Below, piece after piece: positions 54,351 through 63,657 of a DNA stretch of 64,000 nt. Origin of the DNA: an uncultured Bacteroides sp. (lineage in GTDB: Bacteria > Bacteroidota > Bacteroidia > Bacteroidales > Bacteroidaceae); contig NZ_OY762899.1 of the NCBI RefSeq assembly GCF_963666545.1, positions 992,001 to 1,056,000 on the forward strand, written 5' to 3'. The notes under the pieces are model-generated. The model was given only the letters and a program-made list of their open reading frames with translations. It did not search any database and was not told the DNA's origin. Position 1 is the stretch's first letter, and each line of letters opens with the position of its first letter. The position numbers and the translations under genes were made by a program.

Positions 54351-56036
54351 TTATTGATAAATAGGATTTTGGATGAGCGCCGTATTCTTTTGCATCTCGC
54401 TACGAGAGATCGGGATCAGGTAATGACTGTTATTCCATGCCCTGTTTTCAAAATCAAACTCCTTGTAGCTTCCGCCGTCCACCTTCACTCCACGAGCCAC
54501 AACATAAGCCTGAGAAGCAATCATCCATCTGCGTACATCGAAGAAACGATGACCTTCCCATGCAAGTTCCACCCTGCGTTCGTTGCGATAGCGAGCGAGC
54601 AATGCCGTACCGGTTTCCGAATCAGAGACATCCGGCATGCCGGCTCTTTCACGGATCTTATTCATGGCCGACCGAGCAGACGGTTCATCTCCGAGTCCGA
54701 GGCAAGCCTCCGCATAATTGAGCAATACTTCCGCATAACGAATCTGAATGTACGGTTCCGGTTGTCTGGAACCATAGTAGTAATTGTTTTCAGAAGGTGA
54801 AATAAACTTGCGAATGTAATATCCAGTGGTGTTCCCTTTATTACTATCCGCACCTGTTATATCAATGATAGAAGGAGTGGTAGCACCCCAGGAATTGAGA
54901 AACCACGAAGCACCATTGTAAAGTATAGAGGCATAAAAACGCGGATCCCTTCCTGTGTAAGGGTTGCTTTTCTGCGTATTAAAATTGAAGCTTGTTCCGT
55001 CCGCATTCTCAAAAGCGTCAGCCAGATTGGCTGTAACCTGATTCAAAGCAAAACCGCCGTAAGAAGGAGTACCGCATACCCATGCCACCCAATCGGTAGC
55101 ATAATAAGGAAAATTCTGCTTATCATATTGAGTAATAAAAATCTGTTCCGGAGAACTCATCTGCAGAAACAATTGCTGGAAGTTGGCCACAGGATCACTA
55201 TTACCCTTATAAAGATCATATCCGAGCGTCATCACCTTTTCGGCAGCAGCCTTGGCGGCCTTATATAGTGTTTCCCTGTTATCGCTCACATACCCGATTA
55301 ATTCAGGATGAGCGTAACTGCCGGCCCACGATGCATTGGAGTGATACAGATCACTTGCGGCATAAAGCAACACTCTGGATTTCAGCGCGTAAGCAGCTCC
55401 TACCGTTGCCCGGGTCTTATCAGACTGATCTTTCAGTTTGTCATCCGCTACGGCAGCATCAAGATCGCTCACAATAAAATTCACCGTTTCCTCGAACGTA
55501 TTACGGGGAGTATTATAATTATCACCAATGTTGATCACCTTATCAATCAGTGGAACCCCTCCATACTGTGCCATCAACAGAGAGTAAAAATACCCTCTCA
55601 GGAAATGCACTTCACCGATCAGTTGTAGCTTCTTGGTATTGTCCGTGAACTCCACAGCATCTATTTTGGAGAGAAAAAGATTACATGCTCTGATATTGGT
55701 GTAGACTGATTTCCACCACCAATTTTCCATGCAAGTAGCCCAATTGGCCACAAATGCCCCCTGATCATCGGGTGTCATGGTACTGGTAAGTACCCTTGTC
55801 GTTACCCCGTCATTCTGAATAGGCACAGCTTCATCTACCAATGAAGCACTCATGTACCATTGATACGGATAAGGAATGCCCAGATAAATCTTGTAGACAA
55901 AACTCTCTATCAAGCTTGGGTTGGACCACACGGCATTGTCATCATATTGATCTCCCGGCACCGTGTCAAGATAGTCACTACACGAAGAGAATAAAAAGAC
56001 CAGGAGTAGTGTTATGGTTGAAAATAATTGTTTCAT
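54351..56036 (-). CDS. SusD/RagB-family surface glycan-binding lipoprotein
   Basis: A 561-aa SusD-like protein with lipobox LFSSC (Cys19). TPR-like helices in the N-terminal half include DNTKKLQLIGEVHFLRGYFY and GGVPLIDKVI. The C-terminal RagB/SusD domain has IRYAEVLLNYAEACLGLGDE, RNERRVELAWEGHRFFDVRR and a final YLIPISRSEM segment. It pairs with SusC to import oligosaccharides and defines this region as a polysaccharide-utilisation locus. It lies 11 bp after susC. Confidence 0.96.
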   Translation of the reverse strand: MKQLFSTITLLLVFLFSSCSDYLDTVPGDQYDDNAVWSNPSLIESFVYKIYLGIPYPYQWYMSASLVDEAVPIQNDGVTTRVLTSTMTPDDQGAFVANWATCMENWWWKSVYTNIRACNLFLSKIDAVEFTDNTKKLQLIGEVHFLRGYFYSLLMAQYGGVPLIDKVINIGDNYNTPRNTFEETVNFIVSDLDAAVADDKLKDQSDKTRATVGAAYALKSRVLLYAASDLYHSNASWAGSYAHPELIGYVSDNRETLYKAAKAAAEKVMTLGYDLYKGNSDPVANFQQLFLQMSSPEQIFITQYDKQNFPYYATDWVAWVCGTPSYGGFALNQVTANLADAFENADGTSFNFNTQKSNPYTGRDPRFYASILYNGASWFLNSWGATTPSIIDITGADSNKGNTTGYYIRKFISPSENNYYYGSRQPEPYIQIRYAEVLLNYAEACLGLGDEPSARSAMNKIRERAGMPDVSDSETGTALLARYRNERRVELAWEGHRFFDVRRWMIASQAYVVARGVKVDGGSYKEFDFENRAWNNSHYLIPISRSEMQKNTALIQNPIYQ

Positions 56037-56047
56037 AGTCTGTTGAT

Positions 56048-59000
56048 TTAAAAGTTAATAGAAACACCTGCGGTTATAATTCTTTGTATCGGATAACCTT
56101 CACCTGCATATCCGTCACCTTTATATTCCAATTCAGGATCAAAGTCCTTCATATCGGGTGCATAAGTAAACAGATTCATTCCGCTAAGATTTATCCGCAG
56201 TTTTTCAAATCCCCATTTATGCACAAGAGATGTAGGAATGGTATATCCCAGTTCTATTGTTTTCAGTCGGATAAAATCCGTGCGGTGGAGCCAGAAAGTA
56301 TTTGGATTTTCGGAACTTACCCAATACTGTTCATTGCGATTGAATGTACGTGGATAGTTTGCATTAGGGTTATCTACCGTCCAACGTTTATCATAGAATG
56401 ATTTGAAATAATTAATGCCATCTTTGCTTCCCAAAGCCTGCACGTAACGCACCCCTCCGGCTTGTCCCTGAAAGAGGAACGAAGCGTCAAAGCCTTTGTA
56501 TGTGGCAGATAAATTTAGTCCACCCGTCCACCGGGGTATGTTACTTTTATAAATACGAGTCTTATCCTCACCGGTGATCTGTTTATCTCCGTTCACATCT
56601 TTGAAAATGATATCTCCCGGAACCGCTCCATCCATGTGTGGATAATTGTCTATCTCAGTCTGATTATGGAAAATGCCGATAGCCTGATAGTAAAGACTCG
56701 AATTCATGGGGTGACCCGTTTGCTGTTGCCACACCGGTGCCCCTGGCGCCTCATCAAAGAAGATGATCTTGTTCTTGGCATAACCACCGTTCAGAGCAAC
56801 ACGGTAGCTGAAATCACGGATTTTGTCTGTCCATGCCATCTCAAAGTCAAATCCCTGGTTACGCACCTTCCCCAGATTGATATCAGGCAAAATATCTGTC
56901 ATCCCGGTAGCATCGGGTACCGAAGCCGTTTGAGGGATTAATATCTTTGAACGCAAATTATTGAAATAATCGGCTGTAAGAGAGAAGCGATTATCAAGCA
57001 TGGTCAAGTCAAAACCAACGTTCATCTGATCCGCCTCTTCCCACTGTACTTTAACGTTGGCAGCAAGACTCTCGTAATAAGTAGAATTGTTCGTCTGACT
57101 ACCATTGACAAAATCCTGCCAATATTTAGCATAGAGCGAGTAGAATTGATACGGATCGATGAGATCGTTCCCTGTTTTTCCATACGATGCCCTCAGCTTA
57201 AAATTGTTTATCAGACCACCGATCTTACTATTCTTCCAAAAGTCCTCTTCGGATAAGCGATAAGCCAGAGAGAGCCCGGGGAAAAAGCCCCAGCGTGTGT
57301 CGGAAGCAAATTTACTTGATCCCTGATATCTCCATACAAATTCGGCAATGTATTTGCTTTTATAAGCGTAGTTGACACGACCGAAATAGTTCATCCAGCG
57401 ATTCTTGCCCGGATTGGAACCATTGGCATATTGGCTGTTCGGATCGCCAAAGTTCAGTTCGTCGGGAAAAGTCGTCGTATAGTTCCTCCGCTCGGCACTA
57501 AACCAGTTTGAGTTATTTTCTATGTTCTCTATACCTGCTAATAAAGACACATCGTGTACTTTGGCAAAGGTGCGCTGATAGTTTACCAGCAAGTTCAGCA
57601 AATATTCCTTACTGATATCCAGTTGTTGAGTCAGATTGCTGGAAGAGCCATATTGTCCTTTCACCAATGTGGGAAGCCCTTCGGCACCTGTCGTTGTCCC
57701 GTCCCATGTATATAAATCATATTTCTTATTAAACTTTTTGGTGTAATTGAGTCCGCGGTCAATGGCAGCAATACCTGTGAGCGATAAACCTTCCACCCAA
57801 GGTATTTTCACATTCACCTTTGCATTGATGTTGAACACATATTTTTCTCCTTTGTTATAACCGGCCTTGGAAGTAGACTGAACAACGGGGTTGTTCTGAT
57901 TCTGCAAATCCAAAGGGGGACCAGGTAGGCCATTAGGCCATACAGCCGGCAAGATGGGACTGGCCGTCATCAAATCGCGAAACAATCTGGCAGAACCGAC
58001 AGAGAGGAAATTACTCTGTTCCATACGCATATTGGCATCCACCGACAGGCTGATATAGTTGTTTATCTTGCCATCAATATTCGCACGGAGATCGTGCTGT
58101 GAATACTTGCTCGCACTATTTTTGAAGAATCCATCTTGTGAACGGGTAGACAAAGAAACATACGCTTGTAGTTTCTCCGTACCGCCCGACATCGTCACGT
58201 TGGCATTTTGTTGCAACGACCAGGTCTTCAAAACTTCCTTAAACCAATCGGTATTCGGATAACGCCAGGGGTCACTCCCATCGGCATATTTCTGTATTTC
58301 CGCAGACGTATACGTATTCGGAGTAAGCTCGTTCACCAGTGTAGCATATTCTGCCGCATTGGTAAGCTTAGGCGTTTTTGTCGGTTGCGACCATCCTGCA
58401 GAATAAGAAGCGGTAATCCCCAGTTTCTCTATCTTGCCACGTTTAGTCGTCACAAGTATCACCCCATTGGCAGCCTGCGAACCGTAAATAGCCGCCGATG
58501 CATCTTTCAATACAGTAATGTTCTCAATAGTAGAAGGATCGATACGCTCCAAAGAACGATTAGGCACTCCGTCAATCACCACCAACGGAGAGTTATCGTT
58601 CAAGGAACTTTTTCCACGGATATACATGGTCGCATAATCCGAACCCGGTTCACCACTCTGAGCAACCACAACCAGTCCGGGTACAGTGCCCGCCATAGAG
58701 TTGGTTACATTCATTGCCGGAGATTTGATGATCTCCTTACCGCTAATAGAACTGACCGAACCCGATAACGTTGTTTTCTTTTGTACTCCATAGCCCACTA
58801 CCACCACTTCATCAATCACTTTAGAGTCTTCCAGAAGCGTGATATTGATATCCCCGGAAGCAGAAGCTACACGCGTCACCGTTTTATATCCTATATAAGA
58901 ATAGACTATTTTGCTTCCTCCGGGAACCATCATTGAATAGTGACCTTCTATATCGGTAATTACTCCAACAGAAGAATTTTCAACACGAACGGTTGCTCCG

Positions 59001-59188
59001 ATGATGGGACCACCATCTTTGTCCGTCACGCTACCCGTAATCTTAAGTTCTTTTTGTTGCTGAACAGAAAGGGAAGAAGTAGATTCCGTTTTGTTCCATG
59101 CACGAGCGAAAGTCATCAAAGACCCGCCCACCAACAGCAACAAAATGAAGAATAACCTCCTGATCTGAATTTGAGTTTGTTTTTTCAT
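56048..59188 (-). CDS. SusC/RagA-family TonB-linked outer-membrane transporter
   Basis: A 1046-aa TonB-dependent transporter. I choose the ATG at 59186-59188, which gives a proper signal peptide (RRLFFILLLLVGGSLMTFARA); a longer frame reaches 59275. After it come a carboxypeptidase-like domain (ITGSVTDKDGGPIIGATVRV), the TonB box region (VVVGYGVQKKT), the plug (VIDGVPNRSLERIDPSTIEN then ITVLKDASAAIYGSQAANG) and a barrel ending in RIITAGVSINF. It imports the glycan captured by SusD. It is the first gene of the operon, divergent from the regulator. Confidence 0.96.
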   Translation of the reverse strand: MKKQTQIQIRRLFFILLLLVGGSLMTFARAWNKTESTSSLSVQQQKELKITGSVTDKDGGPIIGATVRVENSSVGVITDIEGHYSMMVPGGSKIVYSYIGYKTVTRVASASGDINITLLEDSKVIDEVVVVGYGVQKKTTLSGSVSSISGKEIIKSPAMNVTNSMAGTVPGLVVVAQSGEPGSDYATMYIRGKSSLNDNSPLVVIDGVPNRSLERIDPSTIENITVLKDASAAIYGSQAANGVILVTTKRGKIEKLGITASYSAGWSQPTKTPKLTNAAEYATLVNELTPNTYTSAEIQKYADGSDPWRYPNTDWFKEVLKTWSLQQNANVTMSGGTEKLQAYVSLSTRSQDGFFKNSASKYSQHDLRANIDGKINNYISLSVDANMRMEQSNFLSVGSARLFRDLMTASPILPAVWPNGLPGPPLDLQNQNNPVVQSTSKAGYNKGEKYVFNINAKVNVKIPWVEGLSLTGIAAIDRGLNYTKKFNKKYDLYTWDGTTTGAEGLPTLVKGQYGSSSNLTQQLDISKEYLLNLLVNYQRTFAKVHDVSLLAGIENIENNSNWFSAERRNYTTTFPDELNFGDPNSQYANGSNPGKNRWMNYFGRVNYAYKSKYIAEFVWRYQGSSKFASDTRWGFFPGLSLAYRLSEEDFWKNSKIGGLINNFKLRASYGKTGNDLIDPYQFYSLYAKYWQDFVNGSQTNNSTYYESLAANVKVQWEEADQMNVGFDLTMLDNRFSLTADYFNNLRSKILIPQTASVPDATGMTDILPDINLGKVRNQGFDFEMAWTDKIRDFSYRVALNGGYAKNKIIFFDEAPGAPVWQQQTGHPMNSSLYYQAIGIFHNQTEIDNYPHMDGAVPGDIIFKDVNGDKQITGEDKTRIYKSNIPRWTGGLNLSATYKGFDASFLFQGQAGGVRYVQALGSKDGINYFKSFYDKRWTVDNPNANYPRTFNRNEQYWVSSENPNTFWLHRTDFIRLKTIELGYTIPTSLVHKWGFEKLRINLSGMNLFTYAPDMKDFDPELEYKGDGYAGEGYPIQRIITAGVSINF

Positions 59189-59393
59189 AATGATTATAAT
59201 TTTAGAATTAACTAAGGCGAAGATAGATGTTCTGTTCTTATTCGGATAACACATTAAAATTAGATTATAGCACAATCGTATTCCTTCATATTACCGATAA
59301 CAAGAAAGAGGCGTTTTATAATAGAATCGTGCCGATAGTACTCTTAAGAGCTATCTCAAGGGCATGAAGATACGAAAATGGGGAACATAAAAT

Positions 59394-59423
59394 AGGATAT
59401 AATAAAAATATCCTCTAGATTTG
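59394..59423 (+). promoter_or_regulatory. Inverted repeat and -7 element upstream of the hybrid regulator
   Basis: In the 257-bp divergent region (59189-59445) AGGATAT (59394-59400) and ATATCCT (59408-59414) form a perfect 7-bp inverted repeat. TAGATTTG (59416-59423, TAnnTTTG) follows directly, 22 bp before the ATG. No -33 box at the right distance is seen. A separate palindrome CTCTTAAGAG lies at 59341-59350. One of these may be an operator or the regulator's own binding site. Confidence 0.4.
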
Positions 59424-59445
59424 TTTTCCCATTAACCGGCGTACT

Positions 59446-62400
59446 ATGAAACGAATCATCATCACCTTATTCTTATTGCAACAAACGTTCTTTTTGTTCT
59501 CTCAGGAGTTCCGACATTATGATACGATGGACGGACTCTCGAGCATAGAGGTCACTTCGATCTGCGAAAACGAGAATTTTATGTGGATGGCCACTACCGA
59601 CGGATTGAATCGGTTTGACGGCCGGAACTTCAAGGTGTACAAAAGAGAAAACGGGAATCCAAACAGTCTGACGGCCAATAACATTGAGACACTTCTGTTT
59701 GACTCCCGCGGGCTGCTTTGGATAGGATTAAAAACAGGAGGTGTTGATATCTACGATCCACAAAAAGATCAGTTTACCCATTTGCGAAACATCATCAAAG
59801 GGAAATGTCCGCACCGCGTGATCTCCATCTTTGAAGACTCACAAAAAAACATCTGGTTGGGAAGCTGGGAAGAAGGTTTATACAGGTTGACCCCAAACAA
59901 AAATCACGGTTATGACATATCGGCGTATTACGACGGATACATCATTTCAAGCATCTTGGAGAAGCCCCGGGGATACGTTTGGTTCGGAAGCTATTTTGGT
60001 TTTTTCGTTTACGATCTCAAAAGCAAACAATGGATTGAAAAAGGAAAAGGCAACATGGCCGTCACCCAATTTTTGGATAGCGGAGAGAAAGATGCCCTCT
60101 GGTGTTCAACCTGGAATTCAGGACTACTGAAAATGCAATGGAACGGCACAAAGCCTATGCAAGTGAAGACTGAAGCAAAACACACCGGCAAAGAGTTTCT
60201 GTCTATCTTCAGAATGTTGCAAGGTGCCGGAAATAATTTATATCTCGGAACATGGGGTGAAGGAGTAAAGATGATCAATGCAGATGACAGCAACATGCGG
60301 TTACTGGCCAACAAAAACTTTGATGCCTCACTCATAAATTGCCTTTACAGGGACAAATACAACGACATCTGGATAGGCACTTTCGGGAAGGGAATCTATC
60401 GGTTTAACCCGGATGAAAACGGGATCAAACGTTTCCCCGTTTCACACGAACTACCCGTATCGGCCATGTCGCTCACTTCCGTAGAAAACAATTCTATTCT
60501 GGTAGGTACACAAGGCAATGGAGTGTATCTATGCCGGTTAGCGGATAATAGTATTGTAGCTAAATCCGGAAACATAAAAAACGGATCACTCAATAACTAT
60601 ATCTTGTCCATGTACTCGGACCATCAATTCATCATGGCAGGACATGACGGATACGGATTTCTATACCACTTCAAAGAGGGCAACACACACGAGGAGTTGA
60701 GTTTAAAATCATTTTCGGGCGACAAACAATTGGAAAAAATAACCTCCTTCTTCTACAGCGACGACGGACGTGTATGGATCGGTTCCAAACAGAACGGCCT
60801 GATGTCCGTCAAACCTGATAAGAAGAAAGAAAGTTTCACCCGATATATGCATTACGATTCCTTCGGGCGTGATGAGATAACCGGTTTTGCACCCTACGAC
60901 ACACATCATTTATGGATTTCATCGCACAGCGGATTATACCTGTTCAACACACAAAGCAATAAAATAGAGAAGAATGGACACATCATATCCGACGAGATAG
61001 TGTACAGTTTAGCGATGAACAAACAGAATCATTGTTTGTGGATAGGTACATCAACCGATCTGTTGCAAATAGATAAAGGATCTACGCAGGCACATTCCGT
61101 TTTTCCGTCAGATATTCTGCCCAAAGGTGCGATCAAAGATTTGACGCTCGACTCGGAAAACAACTTGTGGTTCTCTATCGGAGGACGCATCTTTTGCTAC
61201 ATGACCACCCGAAAGATGATCAAGGAAATAAACTCCACCGTTTTTGGAAAGCATACCATCTTATCGGCATCACGAGCCATTATTGACAACCGAGAGCATA
61301 TCGTATTCGGCAGCACAGACTATTTGATCATCATCGATCCACACTTGGCATTGAATCAATCCGAGAAAACAAAGATACTACTGACTGAACTACAGGTAGA
61401 CCATCAAAGGGTAAAAGCAGGAGAAAAGATACACGATAAAATAGTCTTGACCAAAGAGGCGGAGTACGTATCGTCCATCGAACTATCCTATAAATCGAAA
61501 TGGGTAACCCTCTCTTTTACGGAGACAGGAACGGATTTTTATAACAATAAGTACCAGTATCGCATCCGTGGATTTAGCGATAACTGGCAATACCTAAACC
61601 TCTCCTATCCCATTTCCTTTTCACAACTCGTGCCTGGAAGTTACGTGCTCGAAATACGAAAATACGATGGATTTGCCGACAAACCCGTCTGCTGGTCCAT
61701 GGATATAACCGTCACTCCACCCTGGTGGAACACAGGATGGTTTTACACGTTGCTCATTATTTGTATTGCAATCACTCTGGGGTTAATTGTATACCTCATC
61801 TTACGACGTTACAAAAAACAGCAGTTAAGAAGACTACACAAGATAGAGAGAGTGAAACAAGAAGAACTGTTGCGTGAAAAAGAGAGCTTCTTTGCCGGAC
61901 TGTCTCATGATCTGTTGACCCCTTTCTCGTTAATTGTGGCTCCGGCAAACGACCTGCTACGAGAAAGCACTAAAGAAGATCCGCATTATGAGAAACTTGA
62001 AATAATAGCCAAAAACGCCTCCTTCTTATCCGAGATATTCAGTACGATACTCGATTTCAAAAGAGCCGAGTTTTCCGACTCCGAGATAAAGGAAAGAAAA
62101 ACCGAGATAGTATCGTTTACCCGTTTAGTCGTTCAGTCGTTTGCCTACCTGGCAAAATCCAAAAACATCGGATTGGATTATCAGCCATCAATGCCCGAGC
62201 TCCACCTCCTGATAGACCATGTAAAGATAGAAAGGATACTATACAATCTGATCAGTAATTCACTAAAATATACTTCGGAAGAAGGGATGATTACCGTCTC
62301 ACTGGATTATGATGATTCCAGGTCGGAACTCTGTTACCAGATAAAGGATAACGGAGCAGGCATCGAGAAAATCAACCAACTAAAGGTATTCGACAAATTC

Positions 62401-63402
62401 TATCGTGAACCGAAGTATGCCCATAGTCACACTTCACAAGGTTTCGGCATCGGCCTCTACGTGGTGAAACGTTTTGTAGCCATGCTAAACGGAAAGCTCT
62501 CCATTGAATCCGAACCGGGAAAGGGAACGAAAGTCAACATTACCCTGCCTGCCGCCGTTTGCCCCAATGAAATGGATAAAGAGCTTGACGCAGCAAAGAG
62601 TAGCAGCAAGCAAGATGATGCAATCACCATCCTGCTGGTGGAAGATAATGAAGAATTAAGAGAGTATCTGAAAACAAAATTCTCGTCACATTTTACTGTG
62701 ATCACTGCCCGAAACGGTGTCGAAGCAATGGAACTCATAGCGGAATACTTGCCCGAAATTGTGGTGTCGGATGTGATGATGCCCGAGAGTGACGGATTCA
62801 CTTTGTGCCGTAGGATAAAAGAAAACAGCCTGTATGCCGATATATTCGTGATACTGCTCACGGCAAAATCGTCGACAGATGATGAACTACAAGGTTACAA
62901 AGCCGGTGCGGATATCTACATCAAAAAACCATTCGATTCCGATGCGCTCATCAATCAGATGATCAATATCAACCAGACGCGTCAGAAGAGAAAAGCCCAA
63001 CTCTTAGGAAGACTTGTTTCTCCGGATAGCAAGGATATAGAGTTTGACCCGAAAGACCAGTTCCTGCAACAATCGATGAAAGTAATTGAAGAGCATCTGA
63101 TGGATGCCGACTTTAAGATTGATGAGTTTGCAGCGGAAATGAATATCAGCAAAACGGTGCTGCATCGTAAGTTCAGAGCATTAGTAGGACAAACGCCCAA
63201 CCAGTTTATCCGCACCATCCGCCTGCGAAAAGCGGTCAACCTGCTCAACAACAGCGAACTGACTATTGCAGAGATTGCTTATCTGACGGGGTTTAATCAA
63301 TCGCACTACTTCATCAAATGCTTTCGGGAAGTGTATAATGATACACCAAAGAATTTTAGACAGAAGAAACAGGAGCGAGATGAAAAACAAGAAGAAGAAT
63401 GA
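59446..63402 (+). CDS. Hybrid two-component system sensor/regulator (HTCS)
   Basis: A 1318-aa one-protein sensor and regulator. The signal sequence is followed by a periplasmic two-propeller sensor (about 25-630, repeated LWIG-type Reg_prop blades such as NIWLGSWEEGLYRL) and a Y_Y_Y domain (about 690-755). A membrane helix (about 763-788) leads to the histidine kinase, H821 in GLSHDLLTP, where D replaces the usual E after His. The ATPase domain has NLISNSLKYTSEEG and GFGIGLYVVKRF. The receiver has D1109 (VVSDVMMPESDG), and the AraC-type helix-turn-helix covers about 1210-1306. It probably senses a glycan fragment and activates the adjacent susC operon. Confidence 0.96.
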   Translation: MKRIIITLFLLQQTFFLFSQEFRHYDTMDGLSSIEVTSICENENFMWMATTDGLNRFDGRNFKVYKRENGNPNSLTANNIETLLFDSRGLLWIGLKTGGVDIYDPQKDQFTHLRNIIKGKCPHRVISIFEDSQKNIWLGSWEEGLYRLTPNKNHGYDISAYYDGYIISSILEKPRGYVWFGSYFGFFVYDLKSKQWIEKGKGNMAVTQFLDSGEKDALWCSTWNSGLLKMQWNGTKPMQVKTEAKHTGKEFLSIFRMLQGAGNNLYLGTWGEGVKMINADDSNMRLLANKNFDASLINCLYRDKYNDIWIGTFGKGIYRFNPDENGIKRFPVSHELPVSAMSLTSVENNSILVGTQGNGVYLCRLADNSIVAKSGNIKNGSLNNYILSMYSDHQFIMAGHDGYGFLYHFKEGNTHEELSLKSFSGDKQLEKITSFFYSDDGRVWIGSKQNGLMSVKPDKKKESFTRYMHYDSFGRDEITGFAPYDTHHLWISSHSGLYLFNTQSNKIEKNGHIISDEIVYSLAMNKQNHCLWIGTSTDLLQIDKGSTQAHSVFPSDILPKGAIKDLTLDSENNLWFSIGGRIFCYMTTRKMIKEINSTVFGKHTILSASRAIIDNREHIVFGSTDYLIIIDPHLALNQSEKTKILLTELQVDHQRVKAGEKIHDKIVLTKEAEYVSSIELSYKSKWVTLSFTETGTDFYNNKYQYRIRGFSDNWQYLNLSYPISFSQLVPGSYVLEIRKYDGFADKPVCWSMDITVTPPWWNTGWFYTLLIICIAITLGLIVYLILRRYKKQQLRRLHKIERVKQEELLREKESFFAGLSHDLLTPFSLIVAPANDLLRESTKEDPHYEKLEIIAKNASFLSEIFSTILDFKRAEFSDSEIKERKTEIVSFTRLVVQSFAYLAKSKNIGLDYQPSMPELHLLIDHVKIERILYNLISNSLKYTSEEGMITVSLDYDDSRSELCYQIKDNGAGIEKINQLKVFDKFYREPKYAHSHTSQGFGIGLYVVKRFVAMLNGKLSIESEPGKGTKVNITLPAAVCPNEMDKELDAAKSSSKQDDAITILLVEDNEELREYLKTKFSSHFTVITARNGVEAMELIAEYLPEIVVSDVMMPESDGFTLCRRIKENSLYADIFVILLTAKSSTDDELQGYKAGADIYIKKPFDSDALINQMININQTRQKRKAQLLGRLVSPDSKDIEFDPKDQFLQQSMKVIEEHLMDADFKIDEFAAEMNISKTVLHRKFRALVGQTPNQFIRTIRLRKAVNLLNNSELTIAEIAYLTGFNQSHYFIKCFREVYNDTPKNFRQKKQERDEKQEEE

Positions 63403-63445
63403 TAACTATTCAAGACATGTGAGGCTAACATACAATTATTAAAGA

Positions 63446-63482
63446 AGAAAGAGCCGAGTATTAAAGGCTTTCTATCCTTTTT
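63446..63482 (+). terminator. Weak intrinsic terminator after the regulator gene
   Basis: AGCC (63452-63455) pairs with GGCT (63466-63469), extended by a wobble and A-T pairs (AGAAAG/TTTCT with a bulge), followed by a T-run at 63478-63482. Stem stability is modest, so this is tentative. Confidence 0.35.
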
Positions 63483-63511
63483 CTAAGCATTTTCGATACT
63501 AAAACTAGTTC

Positions 63512-63595
63512 GTCACTCAATTGTGTGACCTTCGTCCCGCGGCTGTGTGACTAAAGTCCCGCAATTGAGTGACCATGGTCACACAATTGCGGGAC
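63512..63595. repeat. Array of four 18-bp dyad modules at exact 22-bp period
   Basis: Four 18-bp units lie at 63512-63529, 63534-63551, 63556-63573 and 63578-63595, parted by 4-bp spacers cttc, taaa and catg. They read GTCACTCAATTGTGTGAC, GTCCCGCGGCTGTGTGAC, GTCCCGCAATTGAGTGAC and GTCACACAATTGCGGGAC. Each starts GTC and ends GAC and is built from two half-site types, GTCACwCAA and GTCCCGCAA, facing inward. Units 3 and 4 with catg form a 40-bp palindrome with a single mismatched pair. The array lies between the convergent HTCS and phoH genes and encodes nothing evident. Confidence 0.9.
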
Positions 63596-63657
63596 GAAAT
63601 ATTAAAAGAATAAAGAGTGCTTAGCCTCTCCGTTCTTTGTTGTTAGCTTACCGTAGT

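Noticed and set aside
59218-59225. TATCTTCG on the minus strand as a susC promoter -7 box
   Set aside because: It breaks the TAnnTTTG consensus at one base and has no TTTG or TTG at 19-21 nt.
59189-59275. 29-codon longer SusC start
   Set aside because: The extension has no signal-peptide character. The ATG at 59186-59188 gives a standard signal sequence.
63512-63595. CRISPR array
   Set aside because: Units are 18 bp with 4-bp spacers and internal dyad symmetry; there are no spacer-length unique segments and no cas genes.
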